Position numbers and translations under genes: made by a program. From NCBI GenBank assembly GCA_021821585.1, contig JAKACF010000012.1:1-20896 (forward strand): a stretch of 20,896 nt of DNA. The letters are read 5' to 3'. The notes beneath the pieces are model-generated. The model had not been told where the DNA came from and made no database searches. It worked only from the letters and a program-made list of their open reading frames with translations. How positions within the stretch are numbered: position 1 is the stretch's first letter; each line of letters opens with the position of its first letter. The DNA comes from Actinomycetes bacterium. GTDB lineage: Bacteria > Actinomycetota > Acidimicrobiia > Acidimicrobiales > Bog-793. Shown one piece after another: positions 6,469 through 13,810 of this stretch.

Positions 6469-9400
6469 TCAGCGGGCGAGCACGTGGGCGGCAGCAGCCC
6501 CGGCCGTCGCGAGGCTCGCCGAGGTGACAGAGATCGTCCAACCCACGGGCCCGAGCGGCCGGCAGTCGAAGAACTGGCTCACCCCCGGGGTCTGGACGAC
6601 CGCCGCGAGAGCGGCCGCCGACGCGAGAGCGGTGCCGACGACGAGCGGGCTACGGCGGCCGACGACGAGGGTCTGGCCGAGCTGGGCCCCGACGAGGGAG
6701 GTGAGGGCGATCGTCCGCGCCCGCGCCGGACTCCCGGTCATCCGGCCGGCCCCCCAGGCCCCATAGGCGCCGGCGGCGGTCGCCACGGCCCGGATGGCCA
6801 CGTCGCGGCTGAGCGGGCCGGCGAGGGAGGTCTCGGGACCCTCCCTCGCGAGGTCGATCCTCGTCGTCCGGGGCGGCTGCAGCGCGATCACGAGCGCCGG
6901 AGCGAGGTCGGTGAACAGGTTGACGAGCAGCAGCTGGCGGGCGGTCAGCGGGGGGCGGCCGGCGACGAGGGCCGCCCCTGTCGTGAAGGCCACCTCGCCG
7001 ACGTTGCCGCCGAGCAGGATGGCGAGCGCGTCGCGCACCGACGCCCACATCGCCCTGCCCTCCACGATGGTGTCGATGAGCAGGCCGACGTCGTCCTCGG
7101 TGACGACGAGATCGGCCGCCCCCTTGGCCGCCTCGGTGGCCCTCGGGCCGAAGGCGATGCCGATGTCGGCGAGCCTGATGGCCTGGGCGTCGTTGGCCCC
7201 GTCCCCGGTCATGGCGACGACCCGGCCGGAGCGCCGGAAGGCAGAGACGATCCGCACCTTGTGCGACGGGGTGACCCGGGCGAAGATCGCCACGTCGCCG
7301 ACCTGCTCGGCCAGCGCCTCGTCGCTCATCGCATCGAGGTCGCTCCCCGTCAGCACGCGCCGACCGTTCATCGAACCGAGCTCGCCGGCGACGGCCTCGG
7401 CCGTGCTCGGGTGGTCGCCGGTGACCATGACGACGTCGATGCCGGCTCCCGACAGCCGGGCGAGCGGCGCAGAGGCGCTATCGCGTGCCGCGTCGGCCAC
7501 CCCGAGGAACCCACGCAGCTCGAGTCCCTCGACGAGGCGAGCCGAGAGCCGGGGCGATCCCGGGAGCGGCCGCTCGGCGACGGCGAGCACCCGCAGGCCG
7601 CGGCGGGCGAGGCGCTCCACCTCGGCCTCCGCCGCTGCTCTCGCCCCGTCGTCGAGGGCGATGGCGCCGTCGTCCCCCCGCCGCCACACCGCACAGCGCG
7701 GCAGCACCACCTCGGCGGCACCCTTTACGCTCACCAGGCTTCCGGCGCCCGTGCGGGCGAGCACCGCGTGGTACCCCCGCTCCGGATTGAAGGGGAGCGA
7801 GCCGGCCTTCTGCCAGTGCCCGAGACCCTCGCTGCGCTGCACGCCGGCGGCAGCCGCCCCCTCCACCACCGCCTGATCCGTCGGGTGCGGCAGGCCGCCC
7901 GATCGCGGCCGCGGAGTCGCCCGCAGGGCGGCGGCGACGACCGGCCTCAGCGCGGATGAGAGGGCCCCGACCACCTCGTCCGACTGGCCGTTCGAGACGC
8001 GGCGCAGCTGGAGGCGTCCCTCGGTGAGGGTGCCGGTCTTGTCGAAGCAGAGGACGTCCACACGCCCGAGGGCCTCGAGGACCCTCGCGTTGCGGACCAG
8101 CACGCCCTGGCGGCCAAGCCGCCGGGCAGCGGCCGTCTGGGCGGCGGTGGCGACGAAGGCGAGGCCCTCGGGCACGGCGGCGGCCGAGAGGCTGACGCCC
8201 GCCGTCAGTGCCTGCTCGACCGGCTGGCCGCGCAGCAGTCCGTTCAGGGCGAGTGCGGTACCTGCGCCGATCACGACCGGGACCGTCTTCGCCGTCAACG
8301 CCTCGAGGCGCGTCTCGACCCCGGTCGGGGGCGGCGTCGCCGAGTCCGACCCGCGGCGCGCCTCGGTCTCGGCACCGCTCGCGACCACGACCGCACTGGC
8401 ATGGCCGGCGGCGACGGCGGTCCCCTCGTAGACCATCGAGCGGCGGGAGACCACGGGGGCGGCCTCCTCGACGGGCGCCTCGCTCTTTTGCACGGGGAAG
8501 GACTCGCCGGTGAGCGACGACTCGTCCGTCTCGAGCCCGACGGCGTCGAGCACCCGGCAGTCGGCCGGCACCACGTCCCCGGCGGCGAGGCGTACGACGT
8601 CGCCCGGGACGAGGGCGGCGGCTGCCACCTGGTCCTCGCGGCCATCGCGCAGGACCGTCGTCCGACCGTTCGAGGCTGCCGAGGCGAGCCGGCCGATCGC
8701 CCGCTCGGCACCCATCCGCTGGGCCACGCTGATGAGGGCGTCGAGGCCGAGCACTCCGCCGAGCATGGCGGCGTCGAGGGCCGACCCCGTGACGGCCGCG
8801 AGCGTCGCCCCGCCCCCGAGGATGAGCGACAGCGGGCTCGTGAGCTCGGACGCGAGGAGGCCCGCCACACCGGCACCCTTCGGAGCGGGCGGCGTGCCGG
8901 TCGTCCTCTCGGCGGCGGCGGTGCCCGTGAGGCCGCCCGGGCCACTGCGAAGCTCGGCGAGGACCTCGTCGACGGCGAGGGCGTGCCAGGGCACCACCTC
9001 CCGCTCGACCGTCGCCTCTCGCGCCCTCAGCGCGGTGGCGCTCCAGGCACCGGTGCCGATGGCCGCCAGGCTGGCCACCTGGGCGGCCGCCACCGACCGG
9101 CGGCTCGCGCGCGGCAGGGGTCCGAGCGAGAGGGCGCCTGCGGCGAGCGAGCCTGCCGCGCTGATGGCGATCGAGGTCCTGTTCGCCCGCCTCGCCAGCC
9201 GGACGGCGTCGAGGATCGTGGCGGCGTGGGCGAGATGGAAGCAGATGAGGTCCGCCCCCCAGGGAGGGTGCCGCTCGGCCGGATGGACGATCCCGATGCC
9301 GCAGTCGGCCGCCCGCAGCGCCGAGCCGTGACGGCGGGAGACGAGTGCCACGACGCGTCCTTCGCGCTGGAGCAGCCGCACCGAGCGGGCGGTGTGGTCG

Positions 9401-10887
9401 CCGCCGGGCAGGCTGCGATCGGCTCCGAGGACCTCGCCGACGCCGCTCCTCGCGCCGGCGACGACGACCGACAACTCGGCGGCCCGGGCCGCCTCCACGA
9501 GCTCGGCGGTCGAGGCGAGGACCGCCGGCCTGACGGACGCGAGCCCGATGACGACGCCGTCCCTCTCGAGGGCCAGCAGCGACTCCCCGGACGCCACCAT
9601 CCGGCCGCCGAGGGCGCGGGCGCCCCTCGGCCAGCTGCCGCCGCAGGCCTCGGCCGGTCCGAGCACGAGGCCCCCTCCCGCCACCTGGCGCCGGGGGCCT
9701 CCGGGGTCGAACAGGCGGCGGACCGCCTCGTCCACCGCCCGTGGGTCGACGCCGCCGACGGCCGCCGTCGCACCGAGCTCCTGACGCCCGGTCATGACCG
9801 CAGCGGCGTCGACGAGGACCGTGTCGATCCTGTCGAGGCGGCGCAGCACCGTGGGGTCCATCGGGAGGATCCGCCGCCCGGCAAGGGTCCGGCCGAGCTG
9901 GCCGGCGAACCCCTCCCTGCCGAGACGGGCCGCCCGCGGCAGCCCGGCCAGCAGCATGTCGGCGGTACGGCGGGGGTCCCCTGTGGCGAGCAGCGTGAGG
10001 CCACCGCCGGCGAGCGCCGCCAGGGAGGCCGCCTGCCCGTACCGCTCGACCGGACCCCCCGGCAGGGCGACCGGGCGGGGCTCCACCTCGACGGCGACGA
10101 TCGGCTCGCTGGCGGGCCCGGGGAGGAGCTCCGGCTCGGCGGCGAGCCATGCCCGCCGCCGGGCGGCCATCTCCGTGAGCAGGTTCACCCGATGGGTCGC
10201 GTCCACCAGCAACCCGAGCGGCCCCTGGCCGATCCCGTACAGGAGGGCGTTCACGAGCACGGTCGCCGTCTCGACGTCCGGCCTCGCATCGAGCAGGCGG
10301 CGGACCGGTGGGATCGAGTCGAGCGCGGGGATGGCGTTCGTGACCTCGACCGGCAGTCGGGGAAGGCGGAACAGGCCGGCGAGGACCGAGACGCCCATCC
10401 CGGTGGCGTCGGCCGCCAGGGCGAGGAGGCCCCGGTGGATGGCCGCGTCGTCGGCGGGATGGCTCACGAGGTCGGGCGGAAGGTCCCCCTCGGCGACCCC
10501 GTGAGCCGCCTCCACGTCCTCGACGATCTCCGCCAGCTCCCCGGGGTCCACCACCCCGTCCTCGTAGGCGACGGCAACGTGGGCGAGGATCGGGTTCACC
10601 TCGGCCCAGTGGACCCCCTCGACGGCCCGAAGGGCGGCCTCGACCGCCCGGGCCACCGGTTCACCCTCCGGCCGGTGGACGCCGCAGAGCGGCAGGTACG
10701 CCCGCCCCTGTCGAGGGGACACCGGCCGACATCTCGGGCGTGTGCCAGCCGCCCGCCTGGAGGGCGCCGAGCCCTCGGCAGGGCTCGAGACAGCGGCCAT
10801 AACCGCGTCGGGGACGGTCACCAGCTCCCTCAGCAGGGCGAACGGCAGCCGACCGAGACCTCGAGGAACCAGACCCACCTCAGCCAC
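6469..10887 (-). CDS. CtpI-like cation-transporting P-type ATPase
   Basis: A 1472-residue P-type ATPase, far longer than the usual 700-950. An N-terminal extension (~1-620) includes an HMA-like segment at about 61-130 that lacks a CxxC metal site. The core follows: cation-ATPase N-terminal segment (DEVLAELRSGPGGLTG), TGES at 793-796 (dephosphorylation loop), PEGL at 906-909 in a membrane helix, CFDKTGTLTEG with phosphorylated Asp949, and TGDGANDA from 1227. PEGL rather than a CPx motif points to a P2-like ion pump, not a copper or zinc P1B pump. Overall layout resembles mycobacterial CtpI, whose substrate is not well defined. It acts in the plasma membrane. The GTG at 10887 has no SD and the first 60 residues are low-complexity, so the true start may be further in (for example codon 30). 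Confidence 0.85.
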   Translation of the reverse strand: MAEVGLVPRGLGRLPFALLRELVTVPDAVMAAVSSPAEGSAPSRRAAGTRPRCRPVSPRQGRAYLPLCGVHRPEGEPVARAVEAALRAVEGVHWAEVNPILAHVAVAYEDGVVDPGELAEIVEDVEAAHGVAEGDLPPDLVSHPADDAAIHRGLLALAADATGMGVSVLAGLFRLPRLPVEVTNAIPALDSIPPVRRLLDARPDVETATVLVNALLYGIGQGPLGLLVDATHRVNLLTEMAARRRAWLAAEPELLPGPASEPIVAVEVEPRPVALPGGPVERYGQAASLAALAGGGLTLLATGDPRRTADMLLAGLPRAARLGREGFAGQLGRTLAGRRILPMDPTVLRRLDRIDTVLVDAAAVMTGRQELGATAAVGGVDPRAVDEAVRRLFDPGGPRRQVAGGGLVLGPAEACGGSWPRGARALGGRMVASGESLLALERDGVVIGLASVRPAVLASTAELVEAARAAELSVVVAGARSGVGEVLGADRSLPGGDHTARSVRLLQREGRVVALVSRRHGSALRAADCGIGIVHPAERHPPWGADLICFHLAHAATILDAVRLARRANRTSIAISAAGSLAAGALSLGPLPRASRRSVAAAQVASLAAIGTGAWSATALRAREATVEREVVPWHALAVDEVLAELRSGPGGLTGTAAAERTTGTPPAPKGAGVAGLLASELTSPLSLILGGGATLAAVTGSALDAAMLGGVLGLDALISVAQRMGAERAIGRLASAASNGRTTVLRDGREDQVAAAALVPGDVVRLAAGDVVPADCRVLDAVGLETDESSLTGESFPVQKSEAPVEEAAPVVSRRSMVYEGTAVAAGHASAVVVASGAETEARRGSDSATPPPTGVETRLEALTAKTVPVVIGAGTALALNGLLRGQPVEQALTAGVSLSAAAVPEGLAFVATAAQTAAARRLGRQGVLVRNARVLEALGRVDVLCFDKTGTLTEGRLQLRRVSNGQSDEVVGALSSALRPVVAAALRATPRPRSGGLPHPTDQAVVEGAAAAGVQRSEGLGHWQKAGSLPFNPERGYHAVLARTGAGSLVSVKGAAEVVLPRCAVWRRGDDGAIALDDGARAAAEAEVERLARRGLRVLAVAERPLPGSPRLSARLVEGLELRGFLGVADAARDSASAPLARLSGAGIDVVMVTGDHPSTAEAVAGELGSMNGRRVLTGSDLDAMSDEALAEQVGDVAIFARVTPSHKVRIVSAFRRSGRVVAMTGDGANDAQAIRLADIGIAFGPRATEAAKGAADLVVTEDDVGLLIDTIVEGRAMWASVRDALAILLGGNVGEVAFTTGAALVAGRPPLTARQLLLVNLFTDLAPALVIALQPPRTTRIDLAREGPETSLAGPLSRDVAIRAVATAAGAYGAWGAGRMTGSPARARTIALTSLVGAQLGQTLVVGRRSPLVVGTALASAAALAAVVQTPGVSQFFDCRPLGPVGWTISVTSASLATAGAAAAHVLAR

Positions 10888-11616
10888 CTGCGCCGGTCAA
10901 CCGCACTGCTCAGCGGGCTCGGTGGCGGACCAGGCCCGCTCCGGCACGAGGCGGCGGGTCGGGGACACCGGGGAGCCCGGCACCGGCGGGGGCGCCCGTC
11001 ACCCCTCGCTCGAGCCCCCGGGGAGGAAAGCGGACGTCGACGACGGCGATCACCTGTCCCGCGACCCCATCCGGCGGGTCGCCGCTCTCACGAGCAGGCC
11101 AGACCACATGGGCCCGACGCCCACCCTCGGCACTTCCTCCGCACGACCCGACTCCCTTCCGGAGCGCCATTCGAGGGCGCGAGACGACGTCCACCACCCT
11201 GACGCCGACGACGGCTCGGCGGACCACCCGAAGCGGGTGATCGTCCTGCTGCTCGCCTCTTCGAACCGTGGACGAAACGGGATCGTCCGTCGCGTCGACA
11301 CGGCGGCGGCGAGATGGCGGGGGACGCGGCCTCGACGGACGTCCCCGTGCAGAGGGCGCTCGCGACAAGCGGGGCCCTGTGCGCCTCGACACCCATGACC
11401 ATCGTGAGCAGCCGCTCGTCCGAGGAGGGGGGCCGCGGCCACACGGCGACCTTCAGCTCCGACGAACCGGACCAGTCCCCTTTCACTCAGGTCGGCGAGC
11501 GTTGCTCCCGAAGCCGCAGGGCCGATCCGAAGACGGCAGGCGACTCACCGCTCGAGCCGGTCGGAGCCGCGCCCGGAGCGCTGGCGAGCGGCTGCCGAGG
11601 ACGCGCCGTCGGCGAT
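10888..11616. other. 729-bp stretch without a confident gene; possible gene relic on minus strand
   Basis: No frame gives a recognisable protein. On the minus strand, the first ~60 codons from GTG 11486 have high third-position GC and look protein-like (for example ELKVAVWP, DERLLTMVMGVEAH). That frame then loses coding character near 11320, while another minus frame running to a stop at 10910 (containing GQVIAVVDVRFPPRG) looks better. A frame switch of this kind would fit a decayed or frameshifted gene, or chance. The region also must hold the upstream region of the P-type ATPase. I see no hairpin with T tract, tRNA or repeat. Confidence 0.3.
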
Positions 11617-12474
11617 TCAGTGCGGTCGTCCGGGGACGCTGAACCCGTGGGCGGTGTACGCGGCCTGGCCCGCCTCGCCGCAGAGGTGGTCGACGAACCA
11701 GACGGCGACCTCGGGATGTGCGGCGCCGACGGCCACGGCGGCCGCGTACTCACCCCGGCGGTTCTCCGCCTCGGGGATCACGACCACCTCGAACGGTCCG
11801 CCCCGCTCGAGGTGGTAGCGGGCCTCGGTCGACCAGACCACCGCGACATCGACCGTCCCCTCGGCGAGCCAGGCGGGACCCTGGCGGTGGTGGATGCGGG
11901 TGAACACCACTTCGCCGCCCGCCGCCTTGTCCGTCTCCACCCGCTTTCGCAGGCCCGCGCCGCCCGACGCCTCGAGGGCCTCGAACCCAAGGGCGCCGAT
12001 CCCCTCGGTGCGGGGGTCGGGGAACGCCACTCGCACCCCGGGGCGGCCGAGGTCACGCCAGCCGCTCACTCCGGCCGGATTGCCCGCCGCGACGAGCAGC
12101 GCCAGGTCGTTGCTCGCGTACCTTCGCGCCGGGCCGACCAGACCGTCGCGTTCCAGGTCGGCGAGCGCAGCCGGACTCGATGCAACGACGTCGAGGCGGA
12201 CGCGCAGCTCCAGCGATCCCATCCGCAGGCCACCGGCGCGCAGCTGGGCAGCGATCACACCGGGCGGCAGGGTCTCGTAGAACACCGACTCGATCGATCG
12301 GTGGGCGGACAAGAAGCTCTCCACCAGGTCCGGAGCCACCATGTACTGGTTCCCGGCCATGAGCACCACCAGGTCTGCCGCCGGGTCCCCGCAGAGGTCC
12401 TCCACCATGTCGAACGGCGCCACCGCGAACTCGACCGCAGGCCGCGGCCTCCCGTTGTGCTCACGGTCGGACAT
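11617..12474 (-). CDS. ModA-like periplasmic-binding-fold protein without signal peptide
   Basis: A 285-residue type 2 periplasmic-binding-protein fold. The N-terminal domain has LVVLMAGNQYMVAPDLVESF and FYETLPPGVIAAQL, and the C-terminal half has FTRIHHRQGPAWLAEG and VDVAVVWSTEA, ending with a GQAAYTAHGFSVP segment like the end of molybdate/tungstate-binding proteins (ModA/WtpA type). The N-terminus is hydrophilic (MSDREHNGRPRP), with no signal peptide or lipobox, so it should stay in the cytosol. The ATG at 12474 overlaps the DsrE-family gene by 14 bp, implying translational coupling. No ABC permease or ATPase is nearby, so it is unlikely to be part of a transporter; ligand sensing or carriage is a possibility. 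Ligand unknown. An in-frame extension upstream to 12555 would be antisense-like and is rejected. Confidence 0.75.
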   Translation of the reverse strand: MSDREHNGRPRPAVEFAVAPFDMVEDLCGDPAADLVVLMAGNQYMVAPDLVESFLSAHRSIESVFYETLPPGVIAAQLRAGGLRMGSLELRVRLDVVASSPAALADLERDGLVGPARRYASNDLALLVAAGNPAGVSGWRDLGRPGVRVAFPDPRTEGIGALGFEALEASGGAGLRKRVETDKAAGGEVVFTRIHHRQGPAWLAEGTVDVAVVWSTEARYHLERGGPFEVVVIPEAENRRGEYAAAVAVGAAHPEVAVWFVDHLCGEAGQAAYTAHGFSVPGRPH

Positions 12475-12814
12475 ACGCCCACCCCTGCCACTGCTTGCGC
12501 ACCAGCTCGCCCACGCCCGACGGCACCGTCGCCACACCCGCCGCCAGACGCTCACGGGCGATGCCCTTCGTCGTGAGGGTGTTCTCGCATGCCGCCGCCA
12601 CCACCCCCCGGGCGATCAGCGCCTGCAGCTCCTCGGCCAGCACGCTGTCGGCCAGGCACAGGGCGATACCCGGTCCGTGGGCGACCAGCTCCACCGTCGC
12701 CTGGTCGCCGAGATCCCTGACGAGGTTGCCCACGTTGCGCAGCAGCGCCCTGTGCTTGTCCTCTCCATCCTCGTCGAGATGCACCACCACGCCCCGCTCC
12801 CGCTCCGGGCTCAC
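12461..12814 (-). CDS. DsrE-family protein (sulfur-relay/persulfide type)
   Basis: A 117-residue DsrE/YchN-like protein: VVVHLDEDGEDKHRALLRNVGNL at the start is interrupted here as VVVHLDEDG and KHRALLRNVGNL (10-31), then VELVAHGPGIALCL at 41-54, and ACENTLTTKG at 75-84 with the family's conserved Cys76. Proteins of this fold carry sulfane sulfur on that cysteine or regulate sulfur metabolism; catalytic partners of the DsrEFH/Tus type are not seen here. The GTG at 12814 is preceded by GGAGGAG, a strong SD that fixes the start although the frame is open far upstream. It is the first gene of a two-gene unit with the ModA-like protein. A CsoR/CstR-like inverted repeat lies about 260 bp upstream. 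Confidence 0.82.
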   Translation of the reverse strand: MSPERERGVVVHLDEDGEDKHRALLRNVGNLVRDLGDQATVELVAHGPGIALCLADSVLAEELQALIARGVVAAACENTLTTKGIARERLAAGVATVPSGVGELVRKQWQGWAYVRP

Positions 12815-13071
12815 GGTCGCTCCTCCGGGACTGGCCGCCCGGCCGTGACGAGTCCGACGCCGGGCGACATCTCGGTATCCGGTCCGCCGCCATCCCACCC
12901 ACCAGGGCCGGAACCTTCGTCTCCCCGAGCGGCCCGGCCCGCCACGGTCCGTGTCCCCGACCGGTCGATCTGCGCGCACACCCCCCGTGCGGCGGACGAC
13001 AGTAGGGAGCTGGCCGGGCAGGCACGACTTCGGGGCGATCTCATGACCCGGTCCTACCCCGTCGGCGACAG

Positions 13072-13087
13072 ATACCCACCTGGGTAT
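13072..13087. promoter_or_regulatory. Inverted repeat resembling a CsoR/CstR-family operator
   Basis: ATACCCACCTGGGTAT has perfect 7-bp arms, ATACCCA and TGGGTAT, around a CC centre. AT-ended, GC-tract inverted repeats of about this size are the usual operators of the CsoR/RcnR/CstR repressors, which respond to copper, nickel/cobalt or persulfides. It lies upstream of the DsrE-family gene on the minus strand; DsrE-type genes are members of CstR-controlled sulfide-response operons in other bacteria. No CsoR-family gene is in the window. The repeat is seen; its function is inferred. Confidence 0.45.
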
Positions 13088-13704
13088 GAGTGACGCGTGG
13101 CCGGACCGAGCGACGTGACGGCTCGCACCCCTGGCGCTGCGCGACAGCAAGCCGCCGTGCCGGGTCGAGCCGCTGCTGAGCTCCGGCAAGGCCGAACCGG
13201 TCCCCGTCGGGCCGTCGGGACCGGGGGGATCGGACGGCTCGGCGTGCGGCGTCGCGATCGCCCTCCACACCCACCCGACCACCGCAGCGGTGCTGCTCGC
13301 CGACACGGGCTGCTCGCCTTCGGAGCCGACCCCCATGGGCGCCGCCCGGCTCGTCGTCGCGGCGGAAGAAGCCGCCGGGGCCGTCGGCGGAGCGGTCGAG
13401 TTCCCCGGCCGCGCCCTCGAACCGGTCCGGGCGTCGATGGCCCGGGCAGGCGGATGCGCCCTCCCGGAGGAGCCGCTCTCTAGGGCAAGCGTCTGGTCAT
13501 CCAGCGGGCGTGCGGTCGATCGTCGGGGCCCGCGACAACAACCGCTCGCCCGGCTCGGACAGAGGGACGCCGGACACCGGTGGAGGCGTCGCCCCCACCC
13601 GCGTGCACGGGCTGCTGTCGCCTCGCACGAGAAGCGTGGCACTCCCGGCAGAACGCGGGTCGTGCGCCACGGACGACGGCATGACACGTGCTCGCCCTAC
13701 GGAT

Positions 13705-13734
13705 CCGCCTGGGCACCCCAGGGTGCCCAGGCGG
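13705..13734 (-). terminator. Strong hairpin after nrdJ
   Basis: A perfect inverted repeat of two 14-bp arms (CCGCCTGGGCACCC and its complement) separated by CA, giving about a 12-bp GC-rich stem with a small loop. It lies ~77 bp after the nrdJ stop in the direction of nrdJ transcription. There is no T tract, as is common in actinomycetes. It is the most stable hairpin I noticed in the window and would stop or protect the nrdJ transcript. Confidence 0.55.
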
Positions 13735-13810
13735 GAGAGGGCAGATGGCACCGCGTTCAGCTCGCGAGTCCCGTGGCCTCGGCTTCCCGCAGTTCCACGG
13801 CCTTGCGGTG

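Larger units (their letters stand above)
12815..13810. other. ~1-kb stretch without a recognised gene upstream of the dsrE-like gene and after nrdJ
   Basis: No known protein is visible in any frame. Two weak candidates exist. On the plus strand a frame open from 13119 to 13853 has its most protein-like part around 13230-13480 (for example GVAIALHTHP, GAARLVVAAEEAAGAVGGAVEF), but only a GTG at 13290 and no SD. On the minus strand a 77-codon frame from ATG 13044 ends in a GTGA overlap with the dsrE-like start, but its third-position GC is low. The stretch contains the inverted repeat at 13072 and the hairpin at 13705, described separately. Confidence 0.3.

Noticed and set aside
8401..11202. Plus-strand open frame of 933 codons antisense to the P-type ATPase
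   Set aside because: It is low-complexity and motif-free, a shadow of the ATPase, which has intact TGES, DKTGT and TGDGAND motifs.
12811..13044. 77-codon minus-strand frame ending in a GTGA overlap with the dsrE-like start
   Set aside because: The overlap looks attractive, but third-position GC is low, there is no SD, and the product resembles no protein; kept only as a remark.
12815..13687. N-terminal extension of the DsrE-like protein in the same frame
   Set aside because: The GGAGGAG directly before GTG 12814 and the normal DsrE length fix the short start; the extension is low-complexity.
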